Source: Actinoplanes sichuanensis
Lineage (GTDB): Bacteria; Actinomycetota; Actinomycetes; Mycobacteriales; Micromonosporaceae
NCBI RefSeq assembly: GCF_033097365.1
Contig: NZ_AP028461.1
Location: 12,055,501 to 12,119,500 of the forward strand
Direction of reading: 5' to 3'
Length of the DNA: 64,000 nucleotides
Part shown: one piece after another, positions 17,357-25,503 of the stretch
Layout of the letters: every line of letters starts with the position of its first letter
Position numbering within the stretch: the stretch's first letter is position 1
Made by a program: the position numbers and the translations under genes
Notes under the pieces: model-generated
Databases searched by the model: none
Told to the model about the DNA's origin: nothing
What the model saw: only the letters and a program-made list of their open reading frames with translations

Positions 17357-18381
17357 CATCACCTGCGGTGCTGTACACCGATCCCGCCTGGCTGATCACG
17401 GCGGCCGGCCACCCGGATCCGGTACTGGCCGGCATCGAGCAGCAGATCCTGACCGGCGTCGACCTGCGATTCGGGCCACACGACGGCCACCGCTACCTGC
17501 ACGACGACTCCGCACTGCACGCCGCGGCCGACGGTGTCCAGGTCCTGGTCGTCTACCGCTGCCAGGTCACCCGGGAGCTGCTCGACGCGGCCGGCCCCGG
17601 TCTGAAAGCGGTGATCCGGCAAGGCGTCGGGGTCGACAACCTGAACCCCGCACTACTGGCCGAGCGCCGGATCCCGGCCTACAACATCCCGGACTACTGC
17701 GTCGGGGAGGTGTCCGCGCACACCGCCACGCTCGCCCTGGCCCTGGAACGGCGCCTGATCCCGCAGCACCAGGGCCTGACCGGGGGCACCTTCGACATCT
17801 ACGCCGGCGGTGTCCCACGTCGATTGTCCGAGCACACCCTCGGCATCGTCGGATTCGGCCGCATCGGCCGGGCCGTCGCCCGTCACCTCGGCGCCTTCTA
17901 CGGCCAGACGCTGGTCTTCGACCCATACCTCGGTGCGGACCTGCCGGCAGGCTACGGCGCCCGCGCCGTAGCGACCCTGCACGATCTGCTGGCCGCATCG
18001 GACCTGGTGACCCTGCACTGCCCCCTCGACCCCAGCACCGACGGCATGCTCGACGTCGAGGCGTTCCGGCACATGCGGGCCGGCGCCTACCTGGTCAACG
18101 CCGCACGCGGCCGCCTGATCGACCCGGACGCCCTCGCGGGCGCGCTCGCCGACGGCCGGATCGGCGGCGCTGCACTCGACGTGTTCTCCCCGGAGAACCC
18201 GCACACCGATCCTCGCTGGAAACCGGTCCTCGAGCACCCCGCCGTACTCGTCACCAGCCACCGGGCGTTCCTGTCCACCGAGGCCGAGCTCAGCAGCCGC
18301 CGCCGGGTGGCGCAGATCGCCCGCGACGTCCTCGACGGCCGGCCCGTCACCGTCGGCCGCGTCCTGCCGGGGCTGCGATGA
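17353..18381 (+). CDS. D-2-hydroxyacid dehydrogenase family protein, PhpE-like
   Basis: About 342 aa. NAD-binding GFGRIGRAVA starts near residue 167. The catalytic Arg is in NAARGRLID, the Glu in VFSPENP and the His in TSHRAF, so the triad is complete. PhpE in phosphinothricin biosynthesis belongs to this family and oxidises hydroxymethylphosphonate. Here, next to an aminotransferase, oxidation to phosphonoformaldehyde is the likely step. A phosphonoformate-forming variant cannot be excluded. ATGA overlaps on both sides. Confidence 0.85.
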   Translation: MTSPAVLYTDPAWLITAAGHPDPVLAGIEQQILTGVDLRFGPHDGHRYLHDDSALHAAADGVQVLVVYRCQVTRELLDAAGPGLKAVIRQGVGVDNLNPALLAERRIPAYNIPDYCVGEVSAHTATLALALERRLIPQHQGLTGGTFDIYAGGVPRRLSEHTLGIVGFGRIGRAVARHLGAFYGQTLVFDPYLGADLPAGYGARAVATLHDLLAASDLVTLHCPLDPSTDGMLDVEAFRHMRAGAYLVNAARGRLIDPDALAGALADGRIGGAALDVFSPENPHTDPRWKPVLEHPAVLVTSHRAFLSTEAELSSRRRVAQIARDVLDGRPVTVGRVLPGLR

Positions 18382-19451
18382 CCAGCGTGCCGCTGTCCCA
18401 GACCGCCCGGCAGCACCTGCCGGACGGGACTATCGACCTTGCCGGCGGGGATGTCCGGATCCCGTTCCCGCATCCCGACGTGTCCGCCCCGCTGCTCGGT
18501 CCCGACGACCAGCCGTACCCGCCGACGGCCGGCAGCCGCGAACTGCGCGAACTGATCGCCGCCGCGGCGGGACCGGCCACGGTCACCGCGGAGCAGGTGG
18601 TGGTCACGCCGGGCGCCCGCGCCGCAGTGTTGCTCACCCTGCTACGAGCAGCCGGCGGCGAGGTGCTGCTGCCGACCCCGCGGTGGGGCAGCTACCCGGT
18701 CCTGGCCACGATGGCCGGCGCCCGGCCGGTCAGCTACGGCCCCTATCCGCACGTCGACGCGCTGGACGCTGCCCGCACCGCGGCGACGGCCGTCGTCGTG
18801 GTCAACAGCCCGCGCAACCCGGACGGCACGGTCGTCGACGCGGCAACCATCACCGACGTGCTCGCCTGGGCTCAACAGCACGACATCACCGTGCTGTTCG
18901 ATCAGGTGTACCGCGGCGTCGCCGCCCACCGGACCCCGTCGCCGCTGGATGTCGCCGGCCCGCTGCCGCAGCACTGCGTCATCGTCGACGGGCTCACCAA
19001 GAGCCACGCCGCCGCCGGCATCCGCATCGGGTGGGCTATCACGGCAGGCCTGCATCAGCCGCTGACCGCCGCCGCGTCGCACCTGATCGGCGGCGTCGGC
19101 ATCCGCGCTCAGCAGGCCGCCGTCGCCGCACTGCGTCAGCCACCCGGGCCACGCCAGCAGGCACTGGCCGACCTCGCCGCACGCACCCGGGCCGCCGCCG
19201 CCCAGCTCGACCAGATTCCCGGCGTCACCTGCCCCACCCCGGACGCCGGGTTCTTCCTCTTCCCCGATCTGCACGGCTGGCTCGCCGACACCGACGTCGC
19301 CGGCTGGCTGCGCCACCACCACCGTGTGGCCGTCGTCGACGGCGACGCTTTCGCCGCGCCCGGCCACATCCGCGTGTCCACGGCCGTGCCCGATCACGAC
19401 CTCACCACCGGGCTGCGCCGGCTGACCGCCGCCCTCACCACCCACCCCTAA
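18378..19451 (+). CDS. PLP aminotransferase class I/II
   Basis: About 357 aa. NSPRNPDGT is the fold-type I Asn/Pro motif, LFDQVYRG carries the Asp/Tyr pair, and the PLP lysine is in GLTKSHAAAGIRIGW near residue 208. The position after the PhpE-like gene suggests that it aminates phosphonoformaldehyde to aminomethylphosphonate. Argolaphos-type compounds are the known precedent for that building block. Making 2-aminoethylphosphonate directly from phosphonoacetaldehyde is the alternative, but it would leave the dioxygenase and dehydrogenase without a role. Confidence 0.85.
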   Translation: MTSVPLSQTARQHLPDGTIDLAGGDVRIPFPHPDVSAPLLGPDDQPYPPTAGSRELRELIAAAAGPATVTAEQVVVTPGARAAVLLTLLRAAGGEVLLPTPRWGSYPVLATMAGARPVSYGPYPHVDALDAARTAATAVVVVNSPRNPDGTVVDAATITDVLAWAQQHDITVLFDQVYRGVAAHRTPSPLDVAGPLPQHCVIVDGLTKSHAAAGIRIGWAITAGLHQPLTAAASHLIGGVGIRAQQAAVAALRQPPGPRQQALADLAARTRAAAAQLDQIPGVTCPTPDAGFFLFPDLHGWLADTDVAGWLRHHHRVAVVDGDAFAAPGHIRVSTAVPDHDLTTGLRRLTAALTTHP

Positions 19452-19471
19452 AACCGCTGCCGACCCATGAC

Positions 19472-19536
19472 GGAAGGAGGCCCAGCGCGCCACCTCCACC
19501 GCGACGTGCGGTGGCGACGCGCGCTGACCCGCCATG
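19472..19536 (+). promoter_or_regulatory. Distant ribosome binding site bridged by a hairpin
   Basis: A strong GGAAGGAGG lies at 19472-19480, but the only usable start is the ATG at 19534, 53 nt away. Between them CAGCGCGC (19483-19490) pairs perfectly with GCGCGCTG (19519-19526), with an inner stem CCACCGC/GCGGTGG (19496-19502 and 19508-19514). Folding this hairpin leaves 9 nt between the ribosome binding site and the ATG, the ideal distance. Structure-assisted initiation is known for phage T4 gene 38. No other ribosome binding site precedes the ATG. Confidence 0.55.
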
Positions 19537-20985
19537 ACCGCATCCACTGCCGTTGAGATCATCGCCCGCCCGCCGGACCGCAACCGTGACCTGATCGCCG
19601 AGTTCGGCCGCAACCACCTGCGCTACGACGGGGCCCCGTTTGCCGGACTGCTGTCCCCGACCTCCACCCTGATTCCCGCCGCCGCCCGTAACCGGCTGTA
19701 CGGCGACGCCCGCGCCGTCGACGGCTGGTACGAAAACCTGCTCGACCTCTACCTGGACCTGCTGAACACCCACGGCGGCGACCACGACATGGTCCGCGCC
19801 CTGGAGTGGGGCCTCGACGACGACATGCGGCGGCTGCAACGCGAGTCCGCGGCCCGCCGTGACCGGCCGCGGATCGCCCGCCTCGACTGCGTCGACCTCG
19901 GCAGCGACCACTTCGTCACCGAAGTGCAGTGGAAAGGCGCCGGCGAAGGATGGCTCGCCGCGATAGACCGGTCCTACCGCAGCATGTTCCCGCTCCAGGA
20001 CGGCCACCGCCCGTTCGGCGATCTCGTGGCCGGCTGGGCGGGCGTGTTCACCGGGGACGGATGCAGCGTCAACACCGGCCGGCGTGGCTGGGGCGACGCC
20101 GAGCAGTTCCTCAACGCCGAGGTCGCCGCCCTCGGCACCACCCTCACCTGGTCCGACTTCGACGACATCACCAAGATCCTGCGCGTCGACGGCGGCCGCA
20201 TCCTCGTCGACGCCGGCGACCGAAGCGTTCCGCTTAACCACCTGTTCCTGGACCGGCTCACCGAGGTCATGCCGATCAGCCTCATCGACGCGCTCGTCAA
20301 CGCGGCCACCGCGGGCACCATCATCCTCGACACGCCGCCGAGCTACCTGTTCAACCAGAAGGTGCCGCTGGCCCTGCCGTTCACCCCCGGCTACGAACAC
20401 TACTTTTCCGACGACATCCGCCGGACGCTGATCCCCACCATCCTGCTCGACCCCGGCCACCCGGACCTGGAACGGCTCGCGCCGTTCCTGCGCCACGACG
20501 ACCGCGACACCGCCGCACACGCCGACTCGTGGGACGACGTGGTGAACCTGCCCGAGCCGGTCCGTGGCCTCATCGTGCTCAAATGCGGATCGATCGACCA
20601 GTACCACAACCACGGCGGGCAGGGCGTCTTCCGGCTCGACGGCAGCCCCGAGCAGGCCGCCGCCACCCTCAAGACCGTCCTCGACCGGGCCGTGGCCCAC
20701 GGCGAGCCGTGGGTCGTCCAGCCGTACCTCGGCCACCGATGGCAGGTCCCGGCGACAGTGATGTCCCGGCCGGACGAGTTGACCACCCTCGACCTGCACG
20801 CCAAGTTCGGCGTCTACCTGCACCTGTTCCGGGCTCCCGGCGTGACCCCGCGGATCCTCGGCGGGGTCGCCAGCCTCGGCACCACCTGGAAGGTGTCCGG
20901 CGCCTCCAAGACACCAGCATTCGTCAGCGAGGACGGCACCTGGCACGGCGCCTTCCGTCACGACATCCGCGTCGCCGACGCGTGA
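19534..20985 (+). CDS. Divergent ATP-grasp-like protein, putative peptide ligase
   Basis: About 483 aa. I do not recognise a named family, but the C-terminal half has ATP-grasp features: LKCGSIDQYHNHGGQGVF (a Lys followed by a Gly-rich loop), then WVVQPYLGHRWQ. The mid-protein SYLFNQKVPLALPF and a closing GGVASLGTTWKVSG recall ligases of the glutathionylspermidine synthase or circularly permuted type. Context (phosphonate plus diaminopropionate genes) suggests amide-bond formation. It starts the second half of the operon after the hairpin at 19483-19526, which may set its level. Confidence 0.65.
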   Translation: MTASTAVEIIARPPDRNRDLIAEFGRNHLRYDGAPFAGLLSPTSTLIPAAARNRLYGDARAVDGWYENLLDLYLDLLNTHGGDHDMVRALEWGLDDDMRRLQRESAARRDRPRIARLDCVDLGSDHFVTEVQWKGAGEGWLAAIDRSYRSMFPLQDGHRPFGDLVAGWAGVFTGDGCSVNTGRRGWGDAEQFLNAEVAALGTTLTWSDFDDITKILRVDGGRILVDAGDRSVPLNHLFLDRLTEVMPISLIDALVNAATAGTIILDTPPSYLFNQKVPLALPFTPGYEHYFSDDIRRTLIPTILLDPGHPDLERLAPFLRHDDRDTAAHADSWDDVVNLPEPVRGLIVLKCGSIDQYHNHGGQGVFRLDGSPEQAAATLKTVLDRAVAHGEPWVVQPYLGHRWQVPATVMSRPDELTTLDLHAKFGVYLHLFRAPGVTPRILGGVASLGTTWKVSGASKTPAFVSEDGTWHGAFRHDIRVADA

Positions 20986-21009
20986 CCCGGCCCCAGGAAG
21001 GCAGATCCT

Positions 21010-22362
21010 GTGCGTGAAACCCTGTTCCGGGCCGCGCAGCCGACCGGAACCACACCCTCGGAAGAACTCGTCGGACAACTGCAGGACCCCGACCTGACCC
21101 GGCGATGCTGGGACCAGTCGCTCGCACCCATCACCACCACCGCGGCGGCCACCGTCTCGGCGCATGCGGCGACGATCCTGTGGCCGTATCCGGCCGGCAC
21201 CGCCGACTGCGTCGACCGCGCCAACTGCGCCGACCACTTCCTGCGCGCCAACCCCGGCTACCACGTCGTGACCCCGCTCGGCCTCGCCCACCCCGACGTC
21301 GACCGGCTCCTCGACTGCACCGACGTGGTGCTGTTCCTGCCGTTCGAGAACGCCGCCGACGAACTGACCGTCGCCGGCAGCCACCTGCAGATGCGCGGCC
21401 GGCAGATCGACGCCGTCATCAGCGAACTCGCCCCCGGCTACCTGTGGCGGCACGGCATCCTCGACCTGGACCCGCAACAGCCTCGCTGGCCGCTGGAGAC
21501 CCACCTGGTCAACGGACACCTGATCGCCGCGCACAAAGGGCAGCAAGCCCGCCACTTCGCCGCCTACTGCCGGCAACAAGCGGACATCGTCGCGCTCGAC
21601 ACGATCGTGGTGGCAACTCTCGAGGAACTCACCGGCGCGCTCGAACACCTCCTCGATGGCAGTCGCGCCGCCGTCCTGCGACCGTTCAGCGCGTCGCAGG
21701 GAACCGGTGTCACGTTCGTCGACCGCGACCACCTCATTCGCAGCGGTGGACCCGAGGCCGCGGCTGCCCGCGCCATCGCGCAGATCTCCGCCGCGCTGGC
21801 CCGAAAGTACGGCAGCCCCGAACCGTTCCCCCTGATCGTCACCCCATTCACCGAGGCGGCCCGCCTCGAGGGCTGCGTCACCGACATTCGGATCTTCGTC
21901 TGCCACGACCCGTCCTCCGACGGGTTGCGTGGCCTGCCCGGCATGGTCCGCCGCGCTCAGGTGCCCCTCGACAGCGCCGGACCGGTCACCGCCGCGGCGG
22001 CGCTGACGAACCTCAACGCCGCCCCGGCACCGGCGGCGATCTCTGGCCCGAGGTTCTTCCCGGCGACCGACCCGCAGATCCTCGCCGCGCTCGGGCTCAC
22101 CCCCGACGACCTGATCCGCCTGTGCGCGCACGCCACCGCGATCTGGGCCACCGCGATCCAACCCCACGGTCATCCCGGCGCCCGGGGGCGATTCGCGTAC
22201 GGCAGCGTTGACTTTGTCATCCGCCACTCCGACGGAATCGCGGTTCCGGTCGAGATGAACGGCACGAACGTCGGCTCGCACCCGACGGTGCATCCGCGCT
22301 GGTGCCACGCTTTCGGCGCAGCAACCACACACGCGCTCACTCAGCTGGGATTCGCGCGGTGA
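21010..22362 (+). CDS. ATP-grasp-like protein, putative peptide ligase
   Basis: About 450 aa from the GTG at 21010, with AGGAAGG 8 nt upstream. ATP-grasp features: VLRPFSASQGTGVTFV as the Lys/Arg plus Gly-rich loop, IVTPFTEAARLEGCVTDIRIF as the central strands, and a C-terminal VEMNGTNVGSHPTVHP that would supply the Mg-binding Glu and Asn. The N-terminal 180 residues match nothing I know. It probably forms one of the amide bonds of the product. The stop overlaps the next start (GTGA). Confidence 0.65.
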   Translation: MRETLFRAAQPTGTTPSEELVGQLQDPDLTRRCWDQSLAPITTTAAATVSAHAATILWPYPAGTADCVDRANCADHFLRANPGYHVVTPLGLAHPDVDRLLDCTDVVLFLPFENAADELTVAGSHLQMRGRQIDAVISELAPGYLWRHGILDLDPQQPRWPLETHLVNGHLIAAHKGQQARHFAAYCRQQADIVALDTIVVATLEELTGALEHLLDGSRAAVLRPFSASQGTGVTFVDRDHLIRSGGPEAAAARAIAQISAALARKYGSPEPFPLIVTPFTEAARLEGCVTDIRIFVCHDPSSDGLRGLPGMVRRAQVPLDSAGPVTAAAALTNLNAAPAPAAISGPRFFPATDPQILAALGLTPDDLIRLCAHATAIWATAIQPHGHPGARGRFAYGSVDFVIRHSDGIAVPVEMNGTNVGSHPTVHPRWCHAFGAATTHALTQLGFAR

Positions 22363-23306
22363 CGGCGCCACACCGCACCCGCCGCGCCATCGGCGCGACC
22401 GTCAGCGTCAACACCACCGTCGGAGCTCCCGGTCCCACCGCCGTGTTCACCGTCCCTAACCTACCGGCGGCAGCAGACTGCGAACTGCTGCTGCGCCGCT
22501 GGTATCCGAGCCTGCGACAGCAGATCACGTTCAGCAAGGCGTTGGTCGTCGCCCCCACCGGCGCCGGCCGGTTCATCTGCCGGTTCTTGCAGATCATCGG
22601 ACCCGCCGAGGCGATGTTCGGAGCCGCGCGAACCGGCCGCGACTGCGTCAATTCAATGATCGCGGCCTACCCCGCCGTCGCCCGGCCGGCCACCACCATG
22701 ACGCTGGAGAACGTCGACACCGGCCTCACCCTGACCGCGACACCCGCCGACGAACGCACCGTCGACGTCGCGGTGCAGCCGGCGCGGCCGGTCCAGCCCG
22801 CCGCGGCACAGCTGCCAACACCGGGCGGCCGCGGCATCCTGGCCTTGCACGTCAACAACCCGTACGTGCTGCTCGACGCCGGTGAGGCGGGCTTGACCGC
22901 TGGTGAGCTGCTGCGCCTCGACGGACCCGCCGACCCGGGCCTGCTGCGCCCGTTCGCGGACGCCGTCGCCCAGGTGCAACAGCACCTTGAGCTGCCCCTC
23001 GCCGGAGACCTACCGAAGCTGGCTGTCGTCGCCGCCGACGGCCCGGACGTCCTGGCCGCCCGCACCGTCTACCTCGGCCGCTGGCACCCCGGCCTGCCCC
23101 TGACCGCCGCCACCACATTCCTCACCGCCACCCAGATCCCGCAGTCACCCTGGCCCGGCCCCGCCGTACCGCAGCACGGACTACGGCTGCGGAGCCCGGC
23201 CGCAGACATCCGAGTCACGACCCGCGTCAACCACGACGGCGCGCTGGTGTCATTCGGCATCCCAGCCAGGGAGGTAACCCGTGACATCCCAGCCCGAAGC
23301 ATCTGA
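22359..23306 (+). CDS. PrpF/DapF-fold protein, putative epimerase or isomerase
   Basis: About 315 aa from the GTG at 22359. The pattern fits the PrpF (DUF453) branch of the diaminopimelate-epimerase fold: ITFSKALVVAPTGAGRFICRFLQI, a Cys-containing DCVNS where PrpF has a CGNS-like motif, LHVNNPYVLLDAGEAGLT, and PKLAVVAADGP. The fold uses two opposed acid/base residues to move protons; a second Cys is not obvious. DapF relatives racemise amino acids in antibiotic pathways (for example DcsC in cycloserine). With a D-Ala-D-Ala-ligase-like gene overlapping by 26 nt, conversion of a building block to its D form is plausible. Confidence 0.65.
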   Translation: MTAPHRTRRAIGATVSVNTTVGAPGPTAVFTVPNLPAAADCELLLRRWYPSLRQQITFSKALVVAPTGAGRFICRFLQIIGPAEAMFGAARTGRDCVNSMIAAYPAVARPATTMTLENVDTGLTLTATPADERTVDVAVQPARPVQPAAAQLPTPGGRGILALHVNNPYVLLDAGEAGLTAGELLRLDGPADPGLLRPFADAVAQVQQHLELPLAGDLPKLAVVAADGPDVLAARTVYLGRWHPGLPLTAATTFLTATQIPQSPWPGPAVPQHGLRLRSPAADIRVTTRVNHDGALVSFGIPAREVTRDIPARSI

Positions 23307-24288
23307 CCCGGCACCGATCACCGCGCAAGCCATCGCGACCGCCCGGCAACTGCTGGCCGGCAGCACCGTATGCCTGCTCGCCCGAGAACAGCCGTCACCG
23401 ATCGAGGCGGCCGAGCTGGCCGGATTCGCCCAGACGCTGCCGGGCTGCGGCGTGACCGTGACCGCAATCAGGTTCGCTGACGTGCACGAGCTGTACCGTC
23501 CGGCCGCGATCCAGGCGCTCGGCGCCGCGGCGGTGGTCGTCAAGTTCACCCACGGCCCCCTCAACCGCAGCGGTCTGGTCCCGGCTGTCCTGGACACGCT
23601 CAGTGCCCGCCGGGCCGGCCACCCACCGTCCGTGGACATCCTGTCGCAACGAAAAAGCCTGGTCAAAGAGCTGATGCGGCGCGAGCAGGTGCCCACCCTG
23701 GACTACCTGCTCCTCGACGGCGGGGTGCCTGTCGGTGCGCAGGTAGCGCAGCTGGCTGCCCGGACCGGTGCCACCGCTTTCGTCGTCAAGCCCGACGACG
23801 GCAACGCCAGCGAAGGCCTGCACTGGGTCGGCTCCGTCGAGGACGCCGCCCGCATCGTGCACGACAGCGGCGGCCGGCTGGTGGTGGAGCCGTACCGGCG
23901 GGGCCGGATCATCACCGTCGGCGCGGTAACCCTGCTCGGGCAGGTCCGCACCGTCGCCCCGCTGGAATACCTCCTCGACGGCGACCTGGTCATGGACGCC
24001 GACTGGAAGCGAAACCCGAAACGGGCTCCGGCCAGGCTAGAACCGTCCGTCGACGCCGAGGTCCGCACCTATGCGGCACGGGTGCACCGGGCCGTCGGCG
24101 CCCGCGGGCTGTCGCGCACCGATTTCATCGTCGGCCCGGACGGCGTCACCGCCTTGGAGATCAACACGAACATCGGCCTCGGGCCCGGCCACGACATCGC
24201 CGCAGCGTTCGACGCCACCGGGCTCGACTACGACGATCTCGTGATCTGCCAGACGGCCAGCGGCCTACCGCTGCCCGGTCAACGGTGA
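23281..24288 (+). CDS. D-Ala-D-Ala-ligase-like ATP-grasp ligase
   Basis: About 335 aa; the GTG at 23281 has GGAGG at ideal distance, inside the end of the previous gene. ATP-grasp features in order: LSQRKSLVKELMRREQVPT, FVVKPDDGNASEGL (Lys and Gly-rich loop), VVEPYRRGR, GLSRTDFIVG and ALEINTNIGLGPGHDIAAA (Mg ligands). The end, ATGLDYDDLV, is typical of Ddl. It probably couples amino acid units with ATP, forming an acyl-phosphate intermediate. Substrates are inferred to be diaminopropionate and/or aminomethylphosphonate. The last 24 nt overlap the convergent purD. Confidence 0.8.
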   Translation: MTSQPEASDPAPITAQAIATARQLLAGSTVCLLAREQPSPIEAAELAGFAQTLPGCGVTVTAIRFADVHELYRPAAIQALGAAAVVVKFTHGPLNRSGLVPAVLDTLSARRAGHPPSVDILSQRKSLVKELMRREQVPTLDYLLLDGGVPVGAQVAQLAARTGATAFVVKPDDGNASEGLHWVGSVEDAARIVHDSGGRLVVEPYRRGRIITVGAVTLLGQVRTVAPLEYLLDGDLVMDADWKRNPKRAPARLEPSVDAEVRTYAARVHRAVGARGLSRTDFIVGPDGVTALEINTNIGLGPGHDIAAAFDATGLDYDDLVICQTASGLPLPGQR

Positions 24289-25503
24289 CGGCAGGCCGAT
24301 GTCCGTACGCATGACCGCGCCATCGAGGGTTACCCGGCCGGCCAGCTCGTACGCGGCAGCTCGGGCCTCGTCAAGGGTGTCGCCGAGCGCGGTACAGCAG
24401 ATTGCCCGGCCGCCGGTGGTTACCAGCTGCTCGCCCTCGGTGAGGCGGGTACCGGCATGCAGGTAGCCAGGCCCCTCTGCGCCGGTGATGGCGTCACCGG
24501 AACTCGGCTGTTCCGGATAGCCCTTCGACGCGATCACCACCGTGACTGCCGCCTGGTCGTGCCAGCGCAGCGGCTCCAGCTGGTCCAGGGTGCCGTTGGC
24601 AGCGCGGTAGAACAGCTCGGCCGGGCTGGTCCGCAGCAGTGGCAGCAGGACCTGTGCCTCCGGGTCGCCGAACCGGACGTTGAACTCGATGACCCGCGGC
24701 CCCTGCTTGGTCAGGCACAGCCCGACGTACAGCAGCCCGGCGAATGGGGCTCCACGCCCGGCCATCTCTTTCAGCACCGGATGCACGACGGACTGCAGGA
24801 CGTCGGACACCAGATCGTCGCCGACCCAGGTGATCGGTGCGTACGCGCCCATCCCGCCGGTGTTCGGGCCGGTGTCGCCGGTGCCGACACGCTTGTAGTC
24901 CTGCGCGAGCCGCATAGGGACCGCAGTGGTGCCGTCGGTGACCACGAACAACGAGATCTCCGGACCGTCCAGGAACTCTTCGACGACCACCCGGCCACAG
25001 CCGGCGGCGTGCTCGAGCGCCACCGACTGGTCATCGGTGACCACCACACCCTTACCGGCGGCCAGCGAATCGTTTTTCACCACGTACGGGGGGCCGAACT
25101 CGTCGAGCGCCGCAGCTACCTGCTCCGGGGTGGTGCAGGAGTGGGACCGAGCAGTGGGGACATCGGCGGCCACCATCACGTCCTTGGAGAACGTCTTGGA
25201 GCCTTCCAACTCTGCGGCGGCGCGCGTCGGGCCGAAACAGGCGATGCCCGCGGCCTGGACGGCGTCAGTCACACCGGCGACCAGCGCAGCCTCAGGGCCG
25301 ACGACGACCAGATCGGCGCGGAACACAGTCGCTGCGTCGGCCACCGCGTCGGCGTCGGTAGGGCTCACCGTGAACAGCTCACCGAGTCGGCCCATCCCAG
25401 GGTTGCCCGGGGCCGAGGCCACTGCGGTGACCGACGGGTCGGCGGCGAGGGCTGTGGCGAGGGCGTGCTCACGCCCACCGGAACCGACAACGAGAACACG
25501 CAT
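24265..25503 (-). CDS. purD: Phosphoribosylamine-glycine ligase (GAR synthetase)
   Basis: About 412 aa, normal PurD length. The start at 25503 gives the standard N-terminus MRVLVVGSGGREHAL. Other hallmarks are EGSKTFSK, the ATP-grasp loop SLAAGKGVVV, GDTGPNTGGMGAYAP and EFNVRFGDPEAQ. It ligates glycine to phosphoribosylamine in purine synthesis. The usual K-A-D-G before LAAGKG reads KNDS here, a mild deviation. It stands alone, convergent with and overlapping the phosphonate operon, away from other pur genes. As aminomethylphosphonate is a glycine analogue, a second, tolerant copy could give self-resistance. It may equally be the only purD. Confidence 0.93.
   Translation of the reverse strand: MRVLVVGSGGREHALATALAADPSVTAVASAPGNPGMGRLGELFTVSPTDADAVADAATVFRADLVVVGPEAALVAGVTDAVQAAGIACFGPTRAAAELEGSKTFSKDVMVAADVPTARSHSCTTPEQVAAALDEFGPPYVVKNDSLAAGKGVVVTDDQSVALEHAAGCGRVVVEEFLDGPEISLFVVTDGTTAVPMRLAQDYKRVGTGDTGPNTGGMGAYAPITWVGDDLVSDVLQSVVHPVLKEMAGRGAPFAGLLYVGLCLTKQGPRVIEFNVRFGDPEAQVLLPLLRTSPAELFYRAANGTLDQLEPLRWHDQAAVTVVIASKGYPEQPSSGDAITGAEGPGYLHAGTRLTEGEQLVTTGGRAICCTALGDTLDEARAAAYELAGRVTLDGAVMRTDIGLPSPLTGQR

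Noticed and set aside
19435..22371. A 978-codon open frame on the minus strand
   Set aside because: It is antisense to the aminotransferase end and two ligase genes, has no domain features or ribosome binding site, and follows from the strong GC bias at third positions.
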